A DNA stretch of 64,000 nt. Origin: Hypoxylon rubiginosum (Eukaryota > Ascomycota > Sordariomycetes > Xylariales > Hypoxylaceae). Positions 51,121 to 64,000 of the stretch are shown here, in pieces. The DNA is taken from contig CADCXA010000053.1 of the NCBI GenBank assembly GCA_902806565.1, forward strand, positions 558,001 to 622,000, read 5' to 3'. The translations under genes were made by a program, and so were the position numbers. How positions within the stretch are numbered: position 1 is the first letter of the stretch; each line of letters starts with the position of its first letter. Under the pieces are notes generated by a model. That model made no database searches. It was given only the letters and a program-made list of their open reading frames with translations, and was not told the DNA's origin.

Positions 51121-52888
51121 TCAAATCCGTTTAAACAGCACCACCTTCGTAGGATCCGCCAATACGTTCACCTCGAACATGAAATTCCTGGGCCTCTCCG
51201 TGGCGCCGCCCTCGAACTTGATGTCGTAGTGGGAGAGGATGTAGGCGAGGATGATCTTGATCTGGTTGCTGGCGAAGAAGCGGCCGGGGCACGCGTCCCG
51301 GCCGAAGCCGAACTGCATGCTGTCGTACGTCGGGCTCGCGAACTGGAACCGGTTCGCGTCCTCCGGCGACCGGCCCCGCAGCCTGTAGAACCGGAAGCCG
51401 TCGAACGCGTGCGGGTCCCCCCACTCGGCCGGCGCCTCGTCCAGGATGTTGGTGTTGCACTGCACGATCGTCCCCGCGGGCACGTGGAACCCGTTCGAGA
51501 GCGTGATGGGGACCATGGCCTTGCGTTGGAACGTAGCTAATATGAAAATGTTAGTTCGGATGCTTCACCAGGCCACGAGACTGCTGGGGTTAAATCCTCA
51601 CCGACTGAAGGTGGACTGTGCCTTTGCGATTCCTTCATGAAGCTGTCCAACATTTTCATCTGGGTGAGATGCTGCTTTTGAAGAACGCCTTTGCTATCCT
51701 TGGTGACTTCTAATATCTCATTCCGAAGAGGCTCTACGTATTCCGGCCTTGCGGCCAGGTCGTACAGAGCGTGTATGAGGGCAAGCCGCGTGGTGTGTAT
51801 CGCAGCAGTCGCTGTGAGCATCTGCAGGTTGGCCAACTCCTTATTGTTGAAAGATTTATCGCCCATTTTCCGCGCCCGCTCCTGCATCCACTGGATCATG
51901 TCGTTGCGCGGCGAGATGTCAGGGTTGGCAGGCTCCGCCAGTCTCCTATTGAGCTCGGGCAAAAGCAGCTCGAGGGCGCGCTGGTGGTCGCCGCGGATCT
52001 GCGTCATCTCCGGCACGAAGTACTGCGCGACGGGCCGCAGATACGGGTGCCATAGCTTCAGCTTCTCGCCTCCCGTCATGACGTCGAGCGCGAATTTCGT
52101 GCTGCAGTCTAGCCATTCCTCGTTTCGGCACATTGGGTAGCCGACGAAGATACGAGCTGATGCTTGAGACACGACGCGAAGTAGTTTGTCATGAAGGTCA
52201 ATTGGCGTCCAATCTATAACCTATTAGCAACTCGAATTCGTCGATGGAAAAATGGACTCTTTTAAGGAAAGGGGTAGTGCACCATGACAGGGCGGGAACT
52301 GAGTCTCGAAGCAATATGCGACTTCATGCTCTACATCACCCACGAAGTTTCCAAGGTGTCGGTTCAGGTCTATCTTGATAGAACCTAACATAATATCACT
52401 TTCGTGGTCGATGGTCGTGTAATGACCAATATGACGCTAGAAAAAAGAAATCATCAACTATTAAGCCGGAAAATTCAAGATGCTTGTGAGGACTGACATC
52501 TGCTAAAGCCTTCATTCCACTCGCCTGGTGGCGGTTATACTCTTTCAGATCATGCGCAAATTTCCTCGGAAGAAAGACACGAGGGCCATCAGGGGTAACA
52601 ACTTGAAATATGGCATCTTTGAACTAAGAAAAAGTCAGTCCAGAGCACTGGTTTATCTCATTATACAAGTAGGAAAAAGCCAACCCTTTCATATCCTTCA
52701 CGCAGGACGTTGTCCGCTTCTTGAACGTAACGAGCTTTCAAAGCGTTGATGTCCCCTGAATCGGCCCCTACGATTGGAACATTGAACGATTTCGGTTTGC
52801 GAAGCCACCTCGAGATGGAGGCGACGATGAATATCGTCGCCGCTGTGAGAGCGGAAGCCCACAGAGTCGGTAAATGCAAGGACGTCAT
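51121..52888 (-). CDS. Cytochrome P450, gibberellin-oxidase-like (CYP503/CYP68 type)
   Basis: Five exons (52888-52685, 52623-52498, 52436-52283, 52213-51602, 51536-51121) join in phase to 503 residues. An N-terminal anchor (about residues 6-25) is followed by a GYERF..FQV segment, HDWTPIDLHDKLLRVVSQASARIFVG with the CRN motif, I-helix AAIHTT (the unusual His-Thr-Thr form found in fungal gibberellin and indole-diterpene P450s), ExxR (ESQR) at 356-359, and haem loop FGFGRDACPGRFF with Cys448. These P450s oxidise di- and sesquiterpenes on the ER membrane, which suits the nearby terpene synthase. The first donor is GTTGGC, a weak site, and the phase requires it. Divergent from the glycosyltransferase gene across about 1 kb. 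Confidence 0.88.
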
Positions 52889-53940
52889 GTTTTTCCTCTG
52901 CGGCGCCTGTCCGTACACTCTGCCCTGCTGGTAGTATCCGTACACGACTCCGCTAATAAACAAATTACACACACAAAATACAAAGAACGAGTACCTAGAC
53001 AGGTACCTACCTATAGGGTAGACAGGCTCCCATGAAGCCCCACCACAGTAATCTCCAGCGGCCTACGTCTGGGTAGGATTGGTGTATCCTTGCTCGTGCA
53101 GTAGCGCTTCGGCACTGCAACGTCGCATACTTAGGTGCCTTGGACCTAATATTTTAGCACTCGTGGCTTATGTGAGCATGCGAGCACGTACAGCAGAGAC
53201 TCCGCTAACACGGGAGAATGCGCTGATCTTCCATCGCATCCAACCAGTAAGATCGGGGGGAGTCCGAGCCTATAAGCCCCTGGCAGGAAAAAAAGGAGAC
53301 ACCAACTAACAAACGTGACGATGTTGTGAGATGCAACACGCAAAGTCACTTCCGCCTGTAAAATGCCGATGCCGTCCCCCGTTCAGTTATGCTTGTCATG
53401 TTACCCATACCCATAGCTCAAGGACCGACGTAATTGATGTGCCCCTTGATTACAAATGCCATTTCTTCGGAAGTGGATAGGCAAGTAGCTTCTAAGTCCT
53501 GCGCGATCCCACGGCGACAAGGCTCTTATGCATAGCAAGGGTTCACATACGTTAGGTACATATTTTCGCAGCTAGCCATCCTCCGTAGAGCCGTTGCTCG
53601 CGCTATCAGTTAGGCGCATGATGGTAAGGGGCTCCCTACCCCCTTAGTATGATCCATGGGCTCTGGTGCGGTAGGTAAACGAGAACTCGGGACCGTTGAT
53701 CTCCATGTGGCTAATTTCTGTGCCGTTGTAACACCAAGCGATGCGATACGGCTCGCTCACAGAGGGAATGCCTAGTAAGTCGGGTATAGGTACAGTATTT
53801 AAGATCGCTCTGCAAACAGTGATGTATCGTGGCATTTTTCCTCACCGCTCTCATCCTCCCATACGATTTCGTGGGTTCTGCCGTATATACACGATTGAGT
53901 GTACCGCTTGTGTTGGTTCAAGGGCTTGGAGTGAGGAAAA
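52889..53940. promoter_or_regulatory. Divergent promoter region, P450 and glycosyltransferase
   Basis: The start codons of the P450 (52888, minus) and the glycosyltransferase (53941, plus) face apart. A GTATATAC word at 53883-53890 lies about 51 bases before the glycosyltransferase ATG and may be its TATA element. An AGGTACCTACCTA run lies near 53000. Shared regulation is likely but no factor site is identified. Confidence 0.45.
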
Positions 53941-55239
53941 ATGGCACCTTCGGCGACCGACGTGGCTCCTCAGCCGGACATCACCTCGACTGACACGAGC
54001 AAGGTCGGAGTACCGCCGGGATTGAAGTTAATTCCGCCTGAGAAGCTTGACCTGCGCTCAGATGAGGAGATTGCGACATGGCTCCAGACTCGCCATCCGG
54101 TCACATCGGACAAGAATGTCTGGGCCTTCTGGCATTCTGGGTACAGCCAGATGGCGCCTTGGGTCCAAAGAAACATCATCAATTGGGTTCGTAGGCTAGG
54201 GCCAGAATGGACTGTTCACCTCCTCGATAGGGTACCTGGATCAGAGACGAATGTTAGCCATTTTGTTGATAGCTCGTTTTTTCCCGAATGCTTCAACAAC
54301 AACACGATGGACGGCCCTAGTGTGGGTCCGCACTCTGGTGATCTTATCCGACTACCGCTTCTTCTACTCTATGGTGGCGTTTGGATTGACGCAGGCAGCT
54401 TTTTATTTCGGCATCTGGATGACATCTGCTGGAAGAAGATCGAGGACCCGGAGTCTCCGTATGAGATGGCTGTTTTCGCGATTGAGATGCGCCCGGGGGT
54501 GGAGGTTGCGATCAACGGCTTCATCGCCACTAAGCGCGGGAACCCGTTCATCAAACGTTGGCACGAAATATTTAAAGCACTCTGGGATGGCGTCACCAAC
54601 TCTCAAGGATTTCACAAGCATCCCCTACTGAGGCATCTGCCTCTACTCTGTCCACCCGCCGATAAGTTGAATCTGCCGGACCTCCAGGTCGTCATGGAGT
54701 ACTTCACCGACTATCTATCCCAGTGCATGTGCTTCGAGCGGCTGCGCAAGCTGATCGATCCGTCCGACGGCTTTAACGGGCCCGAGTACTTCTCGAACAA
54801 GATGTTCATTTGCAGGGCGCTTCAGGAGACTTATTATTTTCAGCAGGCGACGGGCTGGTCAGGTACTCGGCAATTCGACCTCCTAAACACGAAGCGCACG
54901 GGCGACGGCGTGGTTAAGGATGAGAAGTGGCATGCGGCCGAGGACTTTGTCCATGACGCCCTCGCAAATACGGCTACCATGAAGCTATCCCACGGCCCTC
55001 CCGGCGCTCTCGAATCCTTTCTGGCGGACCTCTGGGACTCGAAGGAACATCATGACAAGGATAACCAAGAGGGCACTTTTGCCGCGTATCTACGATACGG
55101 AAGCGTGCACTTCGACCAGACACGCGAAATGGAACCTATCAAAACAGGGTGGCCTAACGAAGAAGTGTTGCACGCTGGGGTTCTTGAGCCGAAGAACGAG
55201 ATTGGAGAGGTCACTAACGGAGGGGAAAAGGGGCTCTAA
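53941..55239 (+). CDS. Capsule-polysaccharide-synthesis-type glycosyltransferase
   Basis: Single-exon gene of 432 residues. After a disordered N-terminus it shows the family signatures: NVWAFWHSGYSQMAPWVQRNI (about 59-80), then HSGDLIRLPLLLLYGGVWIDAGSFLF (131-156). The SD/GD..R..LL..YGG..ID box is the nucleotide-sugar binding core of the Caps_synth and Gly_transf_sug families (GT-A fold, DxD-type). The usual second Asp of DxD is replaced here by the ID-AGS form common in the fungal Caps_synth group. There is no signal peptide or membrane span, so it is probably cytosolic. It lies 171 bases from the 3' end of the terpene synthase (convergent) and divergent from a terpene-type P450, so glycosylation of a terpenoid is a reasonable inference. 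The acceptor and sugar are unknown. Confidence 0.85.
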   Translation: MAPSATDVAPQPDITSTDTSKVGVPPGLKLIPPEKLDLRSDEEIATWLQTRHPVTSDKNVWAFWHSGYSQMAPWVQRNIINWVRRLGPEWTVHLLDRVPGSETNVSHFVDSSFFPECFNNNTMDGPSVGPHSGDLIRLPLLLLYGGVWIDAGSFLFRHLDDICWKKIEDPESPYEMAVFAIEMRPGVEVAINGFIATKRGNPFIKRWHEIFKALWDGVTNSQGFHKHPLLRHLPLLCPPADKLNLPDLQVVMEYFTDYLSQCMCFERLRKLIDPSDGFNGPEYFSNKMFICRALQETYYFQQATGWSGTRQFDLLNTKRTGDGVVKDEKWHAAEDFVHDALANTATMKLSHGPPGALESFLADLWDSKEHHDKDNQEGTFAAYLRYGSVHFDQTREMEPIKTGWPNEEVLHAGVLEPKNEIGEVTNGGEKGL

Positions 55240-55409
55240 CAACCCAACGAGGAATGCGCTTCATGGCTTGTTAGGTATAACTCCACTTGAATAAAAAGAG
55301 AATATGAATACATCCAAATAATAAAGACCGTGAGGTAGCCAAATCTGCATCGTGCTGTTTTATAGGACCATGAAGAAGAAAATTGATGAAGAGAAAAACT
55401 AAGATACGT

Positions 55410-57028
<1,619 letters not shown>

Positions 57029-57036
57029 CTATATAA
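57029..57036 (-). promoter_or_regulatory. Possible TATA element of the terpene synthase
   Basis: On the minus strand the word TTATATAG lies about 115 bases upstream of the ATG at 56914, a common position for a fungal TATA box allowing for a short 5' leader. Evidence is position and sequence only. Confidence 0.4.
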
Positions 57037-60000
57037 CCCGTCGATCTTACTGCAGACATCTGTTCGTGTGACTGTTTACGGCGCAGCCCTACCATTTATA
57101 CCAACAAGGATATGGCGTTGGATCGGAAGGCAACATGTTTAGCGTGACATTATAGGTTGCACGGGGCCGGTTTCCAGCAGGAGCATACTACCGGCGAAGA
57201 CGGAAAGGCTTGTACGACATTATAGATCGCATCCTGCCACCGGCCGCGGCTTTATCACATGTGCAAGAGGATGGCGGTAGCTGACGATGCCGAGCAATAC
57301 AGAGGAGTCTGAGTCAGGCTCTTGCGAACATTTACTATATTATAGGTACCTAGGTGTTTATGAAGGCAGATGCTAAGGATCCACCGCGGGCCGTGGAGAT
57401 TCTAAGATACTACAACAAAAAGCATACCGTATCATCTGAGGTGGTTATGGGGTGAGTAGTGGTGACGATCCTTTTCCTAGCCTAGCCCCATCGGGAGAGG
57501 CAGAGCCCTGTTCGAGGATTAGTTGCCATGGCTTGCGAATTGCACCCACATGCTGACCGGAAGCGGGATTTGATATACGGTCTGATTCGTTCCAAGGACA
57601 GACTATAAACCTGCGCTAGCCACACAAGAGAATCCCTTCGGCCTTTAAGAAATCCTAAACGAACGTAGCCAAGACATTGCGTATACTGTTATCGCTAGGG
57701 AAGGTAGTAAGCCTTTACACTATATCCCCACTACGTAGGTGAGCCCTTAACGAAGACCAAGCAAGTTATTGGTCTGGAATATAAGAAACGGCTTGCATTA
57801 GTTTGAGGATTCAGCTTACCACACCTAGGTTAGTTAGCTATGTGCTAGACTAACTTGACACTATTCCTGGAGGACCGATAGCATTGGCAATGCCCCCCAT
57901 GTATTAAGTGTTTTAGTACGACAGATCGAACAGGGAATGGAGCCCAATAGATCTTAGTGGACCCTGAAAACCCCACTACTTTCGTCAATCTATCAGTTCT
58001 TGTTACATATGTCCTTGAAACGAATTTAGAACGCTAGATGGAGAGAAAGTGGCTTTTATGATGGGAGTTGCTCGCGTGTGGTGTCGTACAAGAGTGTTCG
58101 CATTCAAGAGCACACCAATGGCAGTTCAAAAGAAGGTGATGAAAAGCGGCGCAAGAGCTATCCACGCAGCCACCTACGTTTGACCAGTCTTCGACATTGT
58201 ATGGAACCACGGGATGTTGGAGGTTCACAAGGGTCGTGAGGCGTGGGATCTTCAGCGGTATTAGGTCATGGTCATGTCTATCATATCATATCATATCTCA
58301 CCTCACCAGTTGGGAGTAGTTCGATATAATCGTCATAAACGATTTATCATTGATGCTGCTGCGAGATGGTAAGCGATGAGATGAGACGTCCAATGGCCGG
58401 CCAAGCATCGTGCCACTGCCATAGTCTCGGGAATTGTATCGCTTGAAATATGGGAGATTGGCGATTGAGGCACTGCTGTTACTACCCGGCAAGGCTTTCT
58501 CCTATTCGAGTACGGTCAACCGGAGATGTCGTCTTTGCTAGTTCTCTGGAGACATCACGCACATGTCGGAAGAGTCGAGAATAGGAGAAGACCACAAATC
58601 GTTCATAAATATCAGCTATAGCTTTCCTTTAAATCAAAGTCTAATAGGGACCTCTTATTCCCTAATGACAGGGAGTAGTTGCATCTCCATTCGACACGGC
58701 TCTGATTCCGAAAAGAAAGGATTTCAACTTTTCTAGGCGCGGAAAAGGAAATACCCTGTGCATAACAGCTTTGTGATATGCGCGGGTCCGTTGGGGGCCT
58801 TGCAATCCGAACCAGGACAAGTGCTGGCCTGGTAGGCGCGTGGGCTAGACCCTGAAATGTTCAATGCTACGCTGTTCTCCCCTCGCTACCCAGTCGCAGC
58901 AAGTTCCAACGCCGAACCGCGGCATTCAGCTGCAGGCCAGCAGATCACGAACCAGCCGATGCTACGTAGGTTTCCAAGAATTACTCCGTCGACATCTTCA
59001 CTGACCGCCTCAGCACGTTTATCCCGCGCTCTCGTCCTCCCACACATCGCTTCGCTTGTGTAGCACGCACAGGTTATCAGAAGAGCGGGATTTGGATAGC
59101 AATAGCTCCGCTGGGTCCGCTGAGCCCGCCGCGTCACTGAGTAGTCCAGCGACGATGCGGGGGCCCTTGTCATACGCGCAGGAGCGTTGCATTGAAGCAC
59201 GTGTCGAGGAGTGTTTGCATGGTAGAACACGGATGTACATAGTAGAACGTTCCAAATCCAATAATCAGTCACTACTTACCTAGGTACCTAAGGTAGGCTG
59301 TAGGTTACGTGTAACCTAGACTACCACCTACCCTTTCAAGTAACATATCGAGAGCCTGATTCTTATCCCCGTAGTGCGCGAAGGTGAAGGGTGCTGACGA
59401 GGCCCCGTCCCAGCGGATTTACCCTTCAGGACACACCCCCCGGCACGCGCACAAGTACGAACAGCTGACCGTGCTCCTCATCCTGCGAGCACTATGTACT
59501 ACTACACTCGAAGGATATGTGGAACAAACCCAATGTGTTCAACCTCGTCTCTGTAGGGCTGCTAGCGGCGACGGCTCGTTGACATCGCGTGGATGCCACG
59601 TTTCCCCGCAGGCCTACCTCGGTCCGTTGAAGGTCGATTGACTCCCCTGGCCTGTAGAAGGTGAAGCAATTGCAATTCTGGAATGTCTTGCCGAGAGATT
59701 ACCTCATCCATACCCTAGTTAGAATGACTGTAGCAACGTGAGATGTGTACCAGATGAGACGAGCATTACAGCAGTGAAGCTCTAGTTATCACGGTCCATT
59801 TGACATCTACTGAGACAAAAGACAAATATTAGCTATATATGAAGCTTTCTTGAAAGACAATATTCGCTGTCCTATCAACGAGGTGGAAATTGACCAGGAG
59901 ATAGTTGATACGCCGTTAATGTTTACGAAACGTGCATGAGCTACATAGTAGTGTGAAGGCTTCTGAGTCCTAGAGACGCCAAGAACAAGTAACACACACG

Positions 60001-60296
60001 TCTCACTATAATCCTTCTTCCATCTAATTTAATATCACATCAGCTTCCTAGTCATCTAACCAAATGCACTTGCCCGCACCACTGCATTATCTTGCTTGTT
60101 GAGGTCATGTGTTTCCTATCTCTGCACACCAATATGCCTCTCCACCTTGGTGAAAAGTAGACCAGAAGGCAGACAACGGACAAGATCATTACGGCTATGA
60201 GCCGCCAGACCCGTTGATCGGTGATGAAGTCGACATTTGAATTCTCGTGGGGAAGCGTACCGGCAAGAATGACTTGGCATCCGAACTGCAGAGCAT

Positions 60297-60339
<43 letters not shown>
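60297..60339. repeat. (TTG)n microsatellite, about 14 units
   Basis: Uninterrupted TTG/GTT trinucleotide run. On the minus strand one frame would read polyglutamine, but the surrounding frame is not gene-like. Confidence 0.9.
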
Positions 60340-60450
60340 ATATATGAAAATAAAGTAGAACGAGTAGACAGTATACGATATGGTGATGCGGTGGAGAGTA
60401 ACAAGGAATAGGAGACTGGGTAAACCGAGACGGGGCAAACTAAAAGTCAA

Positions 60451-60472
60451 CCCCCCCCCCCCCCCCCCCCCC
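60451..60472. repeat. C homopolymer, 22 bases
   Basis: Perfect run of 22 C. Such runs are prone to length error in assemblies and to slippage, so the exact count is uncertain. Confidence 0.85.
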
Positions 60473-61045
60473 TTCCAGCTAGGGACAAAGGAATTTGCAC
60501 TTATCAACATCACCTAAGCTTTTGGCTCTATAATTTTAGATGATGTTGGTGAGTGTGCACATTCTTTGTCAACCACCTGCCGGTTCCAGGTAGGAAGCCT
60601 AAAGGTGTGTTACACAGTCTTTGCTAGCGGAGATGTGGCACAAAACTCTGCCTAACTTCATCTCCCTTGCGGTGGCAGGTAGATTCAGTATTAAGGACCT
60701 TGGTTGGGATGCCCGGGAGTAGCGGAATAACGTCGTAGGGTTGCGGCTGGCACTTAAGATGCCGGCAATCATCCTGTTTAGTTGAATAAACTAGGGGTTC
60801 GTTCGATGCATTAAGATCACCAACGTTAGCTGCGCTACTTGTCTGCGCAAGCGCGGCTGGGGGTTTTTTTCTGAGCTTTCGAAAGCCCTGATTACTTACC
60901 TAACCCCTAGGTACCTATGTATCTAAGAACAAACATAAGGCCGGATGGATTTCAGGTTGTCTTAGCAAGCTCGAGGAAGGTCAACTTACACAGGTGAGTC
61001 AGCTGAGTTGCTAGGAATTGCTTTGTACTGACAAACCATCTTGTA

Positions 61046-61466
61046 GAATGATCCCGTCTTTCGAAAAGAAATTCGCTCGAAACCTACGGATAGACAATCG
61101 GCTGAGGAGGTTGTCCTACGCTATATTTCACGAATGCAACACCGCAATATCGCACGCCTTCTATTCTCATACTTGCACTTTACGGACAACAACATCTATT
61201 CCAACCTCGTAGATCTGAATAAAGTATTCAGCCCTCCATACGATCTCGATGGCAACCCAACGATACAATCTTTAGAGAAAGGTGCCCTCGAAAGTTTTCT
61301 TCCGACTATAAGCCTTGTTCTACTGCTTCAAAAGAACCCACTTTGGCAGGGCATGCTGGATATAGTCAAAGCCGTGCATCAGCTTCATGGAAATGAGCAA
61401 GAAAGGATAAGGTTTCAGGACGCCTTTGATGGTTTATATAAGAGGGACCATGGTCGAATGTCTTAA
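61046..61466 (+). CDS. Orphan exon-like ORF, unknown protein fragment
   Basis: Starting after a good acceptor (CTTGTAG at 61045), an open frame runs 140 codons to a stop at 61466. It reads like real protein: YISRMQHRNIARLLFSYLHF, then NLVDLNKVFSPPYDLDGNP and LPTISLVLLLQKNPLWQGML. A preceding short exon (about 60957-60992, ending in CAG before GTGAGT) could join in phase, but no start codon exon is clear, so the gene would be 5' incomplete. I do not recognise the family. It may be a gene remnant or a real gene whose first exon I cannot see. Confidence 0.35.
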
Positions 61467-62306
61467 GTTACCTACCTTTTTTTACGGCCGGATGAATTTC
61501 GTAACGAATAAACTTGTTTATGAATGAATGAACGAAATTCAGAACGTTAACAATACAATAAAAAGAATAGACTTTGGGTAGTTAAAAAGAGTTAGCTCTG
61601 CCCAAAAAGGATAATAAATATATCATGGTGGAGTTAGGTAAGATAAGAGAGACACCCACTCTTAAAAAGAGAAATAGAGAGTTTATAGGCTTATTTGATG
61701 AGAGCCTCATCAACGCGTATCCTTGAACACAACTTAGGTATATAGATCCTGCTAGATCTGACCAAACCCCAAAGGGACTGGACTTAGGTACCTTAATAGG
61801 AACAGTGAACGTACCAGACTTCGAGGCCAGTCCCCTCCTCGATATTAGGAAGGTTGAGGATTCTTCCTATGCTACCAAGTGTGGCATATTCGAGGCAGAG
61901 CTATTGCTCCAGATTGGGAATGACACCGAGTCTTCCTACGTGCAGTGAGGCTCTGACGCAAGTCTTGATATTGGAGACCGACGGCACTCATTTCTTTGTT
62001 ATTGTCGTATGAATTTCATTAGTCAATCCTTGCCTCTCTTACCTCAATTCTGATTGGCTACCAGGTGGATAGGCTGCATGTAGGGCATTAAAGGCAATCC
62101 AACAGCCCTCGCGATGTTACCTCCTCCCTTTCATCGATTCAATCAATAAATTGCCGTTCGCGTTTCACAAACGACCCCCCCCTAAATCGTGTAGGCTCAT
62201 CTTAACCGCCCTAAGCTCCCTCAGTTTCCTATTTCTCAATTGATCCATGTGCTTCTCTGTGTAAGGCAGTAGGCCACCGTACACGTCTCACCGCAACTCA
62301 TCCACG
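61467..62306. other. Intergenic upstream of the TPP enzyme
   Basis: No gene recognised. An A/G-rich stretch lies at 61555-61690. The right part is the promoter region of the TPP enzyme; a C-run is at 62176-62183. Confidence 0.5.
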
Positions 62307-64000
62307 ATGGCTAGTCGCGGCTTTCTGTCCCGCTCGCCCCGTCTTAGGGCTATAAGTCCACCTCAACTATTCGGCCGATATTACATACAAAGCCTTCTCC
62401 CGTCATTTGTGCCTTCTTGTCGGTCATCTCCATTCACATCTTCTATACACCAACGTATGCCGGCCCAAGACCTTAAGCGTACGGACATGGCGACCTCTCC
62501 GGGTACTAGTGGATCGTAGGTATTCTATTCGTTACTATAGTCTGTTTGCCCGAACTGATCATGACGTTAGAATTCCAAGCGGATACACAACCGCCTTTGC
62601 TCTATTCGAGGCTTTGTGGGAAGTACGTGTTTTTTAGAACTCCTGTTCCAGCACCTTTACAATATTGTCTACCTAGGTATTGCTTACTTTTCGCTTTTAA
62701 CAGGCTGGCATTACAACATGCTTCGTCAATGTCGGGTCCGACCATCCGTCTGTTATCGAAGCCATCGTGAAGGGAAAGAGGGAACGGCCACATGCCTGGC
62801 CTAAGATGATCACATGTCCCTCTGAGATTACCGCAATATCCATGGCGGACGGCTACGCTCGTGTATCCGGTCAGCCACAAGCCGTAATCGTACATGTTGA
62901 CGTGGGCACGCAAGCTCTCGGCCAAGGCGTTCATAATGCCAGCATCGGCCGCGTCCCCGTCTTTATCTTCGCCGGCCTATGCCCGTACACGGAGTCCGGG
63001 GAACTGCCCGGCTCCCGGACGGAGTACATGCACTGGCTGCAGGAGGCTCCAGACCAGAAGGCCATTGTCCGACAGTATTGCCGATACACGGGTGAAATCC
63101 GCACCGGGCTAAATGTGAAGCAGACAGTCGGACGTGCGCTGCAGTTTGCGAACAGCACGCCTAAAGGCCCAGTTTACGTCGTCGCGGCACGAGAGGCGCT
63201 AGCGCAGGAGATCGAGCCGTATTCTCTAGAACAAGACCAGTGGGTCTCTATTGGCCCGGCGGCTCTGCCGACCGATGCCGTTGACCAAATTTCCACCGCG
63301 CTAGTTCAAGCCGAGCGCCCGCTGATCATCACGGGGTACTCCGGCCGTGATCGCCGAACCCCCGAGCTCCTCGTAGCTCTCGCTGATCTGATCCCTGGTA
63401 TACGCGTCCATGACACTGGAGGCAGCGATGTGTGCTTTCCGTCGTCTCACCCGGCCTCTGAAGGTTTCCGCCTCAGTTTCGACGAGTGCACAAAGGACGC
63501 TGACGTTATCTTCTTGCTGGACTGCGACGTTCCGTGGATCCCGTCTCGGAATGCGCCTCAGAAGTCAACTAAAATTTACCACGTGGACAGTGACCCCCTG
63601 AACCAGCAGATTTCAGTCTCTTTTTTCCCAGCGCACGGGCGCTGGAAAGCAGAAAGCTTTACCGCGCTCACACAATTGGTCCACCATATAAAGAACGATG
63701 AGCTCCTTGCTGAGACCCTGCAAGATACCAAATATGCACACCGCGGAATTGCCCGTGCCGAGGTGCATAAGGCCCGCATTGCTAGTATCACTGCTCAACC
63801 CCAACTGGGTGATGAAATGGCCCTGGATGCGCATAATATAGGATATATTCTTAAGGAGTTTCTCCCGGCCTCGACTACTTTCGTTATAGAAGCTGTCACC
63901 GCTGCTCAGACGCTTCACGACCAGTTGCAACCCAGTCGTCCTGGCAGCTGGATCAACTGCGGCGCCACCGGGATTGGCTGGAGCAATGGTGCGGCCCTGG
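62307..64000 (+). CDS. Acetolactate-synthase-like thiamine-diphosphate enzyme (3' incomplete)
   Basis: Exons 62307-62515, 62571-62622 and 62704 onward join in phase; the last exon is still open at the window edge, after about 519 codons of a family usually 580-690 long. The first 60 residues are Arg/Ser-rich with almost no acidic residues (MASRGFLSRSPRLRAISPPQ), fitting a mitochondrial presequence. The Pyr domain follows: ALFEALWEAGITTCFVNVGSDHP, then PSEITAISMADGYARVSGQP with Glu128 at the position of the cofactor-activating Glu. A central FAD/nucleotide-fold region with YSGRDRRTPELLVALADLIP and the start of the PP domain (INCGATGIGWSNGAA) come next. It resembles the fungal ALS-like proteins rather than canonical branched-chain acetolactate synthase. 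It could be a metabolic neighbour or cluster member; reaction not assignable. Confidence 0.85.

Noticed and set aside
60052..60513. Minus-strand ORF of 153 codons containing polyglycine and polythreonine
   Set aside because: The open frame is created by the C22 run and the TTG microsatellite; the rest is not protein-like.

Overview
The window comes from a filamentous ascomycete (Pezizomycotina, probably Sordariomycetes). Genes carry many short introns of about 50-100 bases with GT..AG borders, and the families seen (DUF3176, CE16 esterase, fungal P450s, fungal class I terpene cyclase) are typical of this group. Two compartments alternate: ordinary GC-balanced gene DNA, and blocks almost devoid of G and C (1-1740 and about 11415-23900). 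The blocks have the signature of repeat-induced point mutation (RIP: C to T and G to A in duplicated DNA).

Left part (1-11.4 kb): an AT-rich repeat cuts off a methyltransferase fragment. Next come an intact four-exon CE16/SGNH acetylesterase, a glutathione S-transferase with one in-frame stop, a 119-bp hAT-like miniature transposon with a perfect 8-bp target duplication, and a P450 with two in-frame stops. All three stops are explained by CpA-to-TpA changes.

Middle (11.35-24.8 kb): a nest of two LTR retrotransposons. The outer element (11415-24005, LTRs of 322 bp each) sits inside the coding sequence of an RNase H-like gene. The first 21 codons are at 11350-11414 and the rest at 24006-24800, in frame. 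Its flanks are a 5-bp target duplication in which one copy has a RIP-type change. A second element (13590-19399, LTRs of 182 bp each, Copia-type RT remnant on the + strand) inserted into the outer one.

24.8-38 kb: conserved or housekeeping-like genes: a small unknown protein, a low-complexity DUF8035-like protein, a secreted phytase-like esterase and a DUF3176 membrane protein.

38.2-56.9 kb: a probable terpenoid biosynthetic cluster. It holds a CYP52-like P450, an HSL-type alpha/beta hydrolase, a full ABCC transporter, a CCCH zinc-finger protein (possibly unrelated), a gibberellin-pathway-like P450, a capsule-polysaccharide-type glycosyltransferase and a class I terpene synthase with DDEID and NSE motifs. 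Inferred order of action: cyclisation of a prenyl diphosphate, oxidation by two P450s, glycosylation and/or ester processing, then export. The product cannot be named from sequence.

Right edge (57-64 kb): a long gene-poor stretch with simple repeats, one orphan exon-like ORF, and the 5' part of an acetolactate-synthase-like thiamine-diphosphate enzyme that runs off the window. Exon borders below were read by eye from splice consensus and reading frame; all add up in phase, but none is backed by transcripts.
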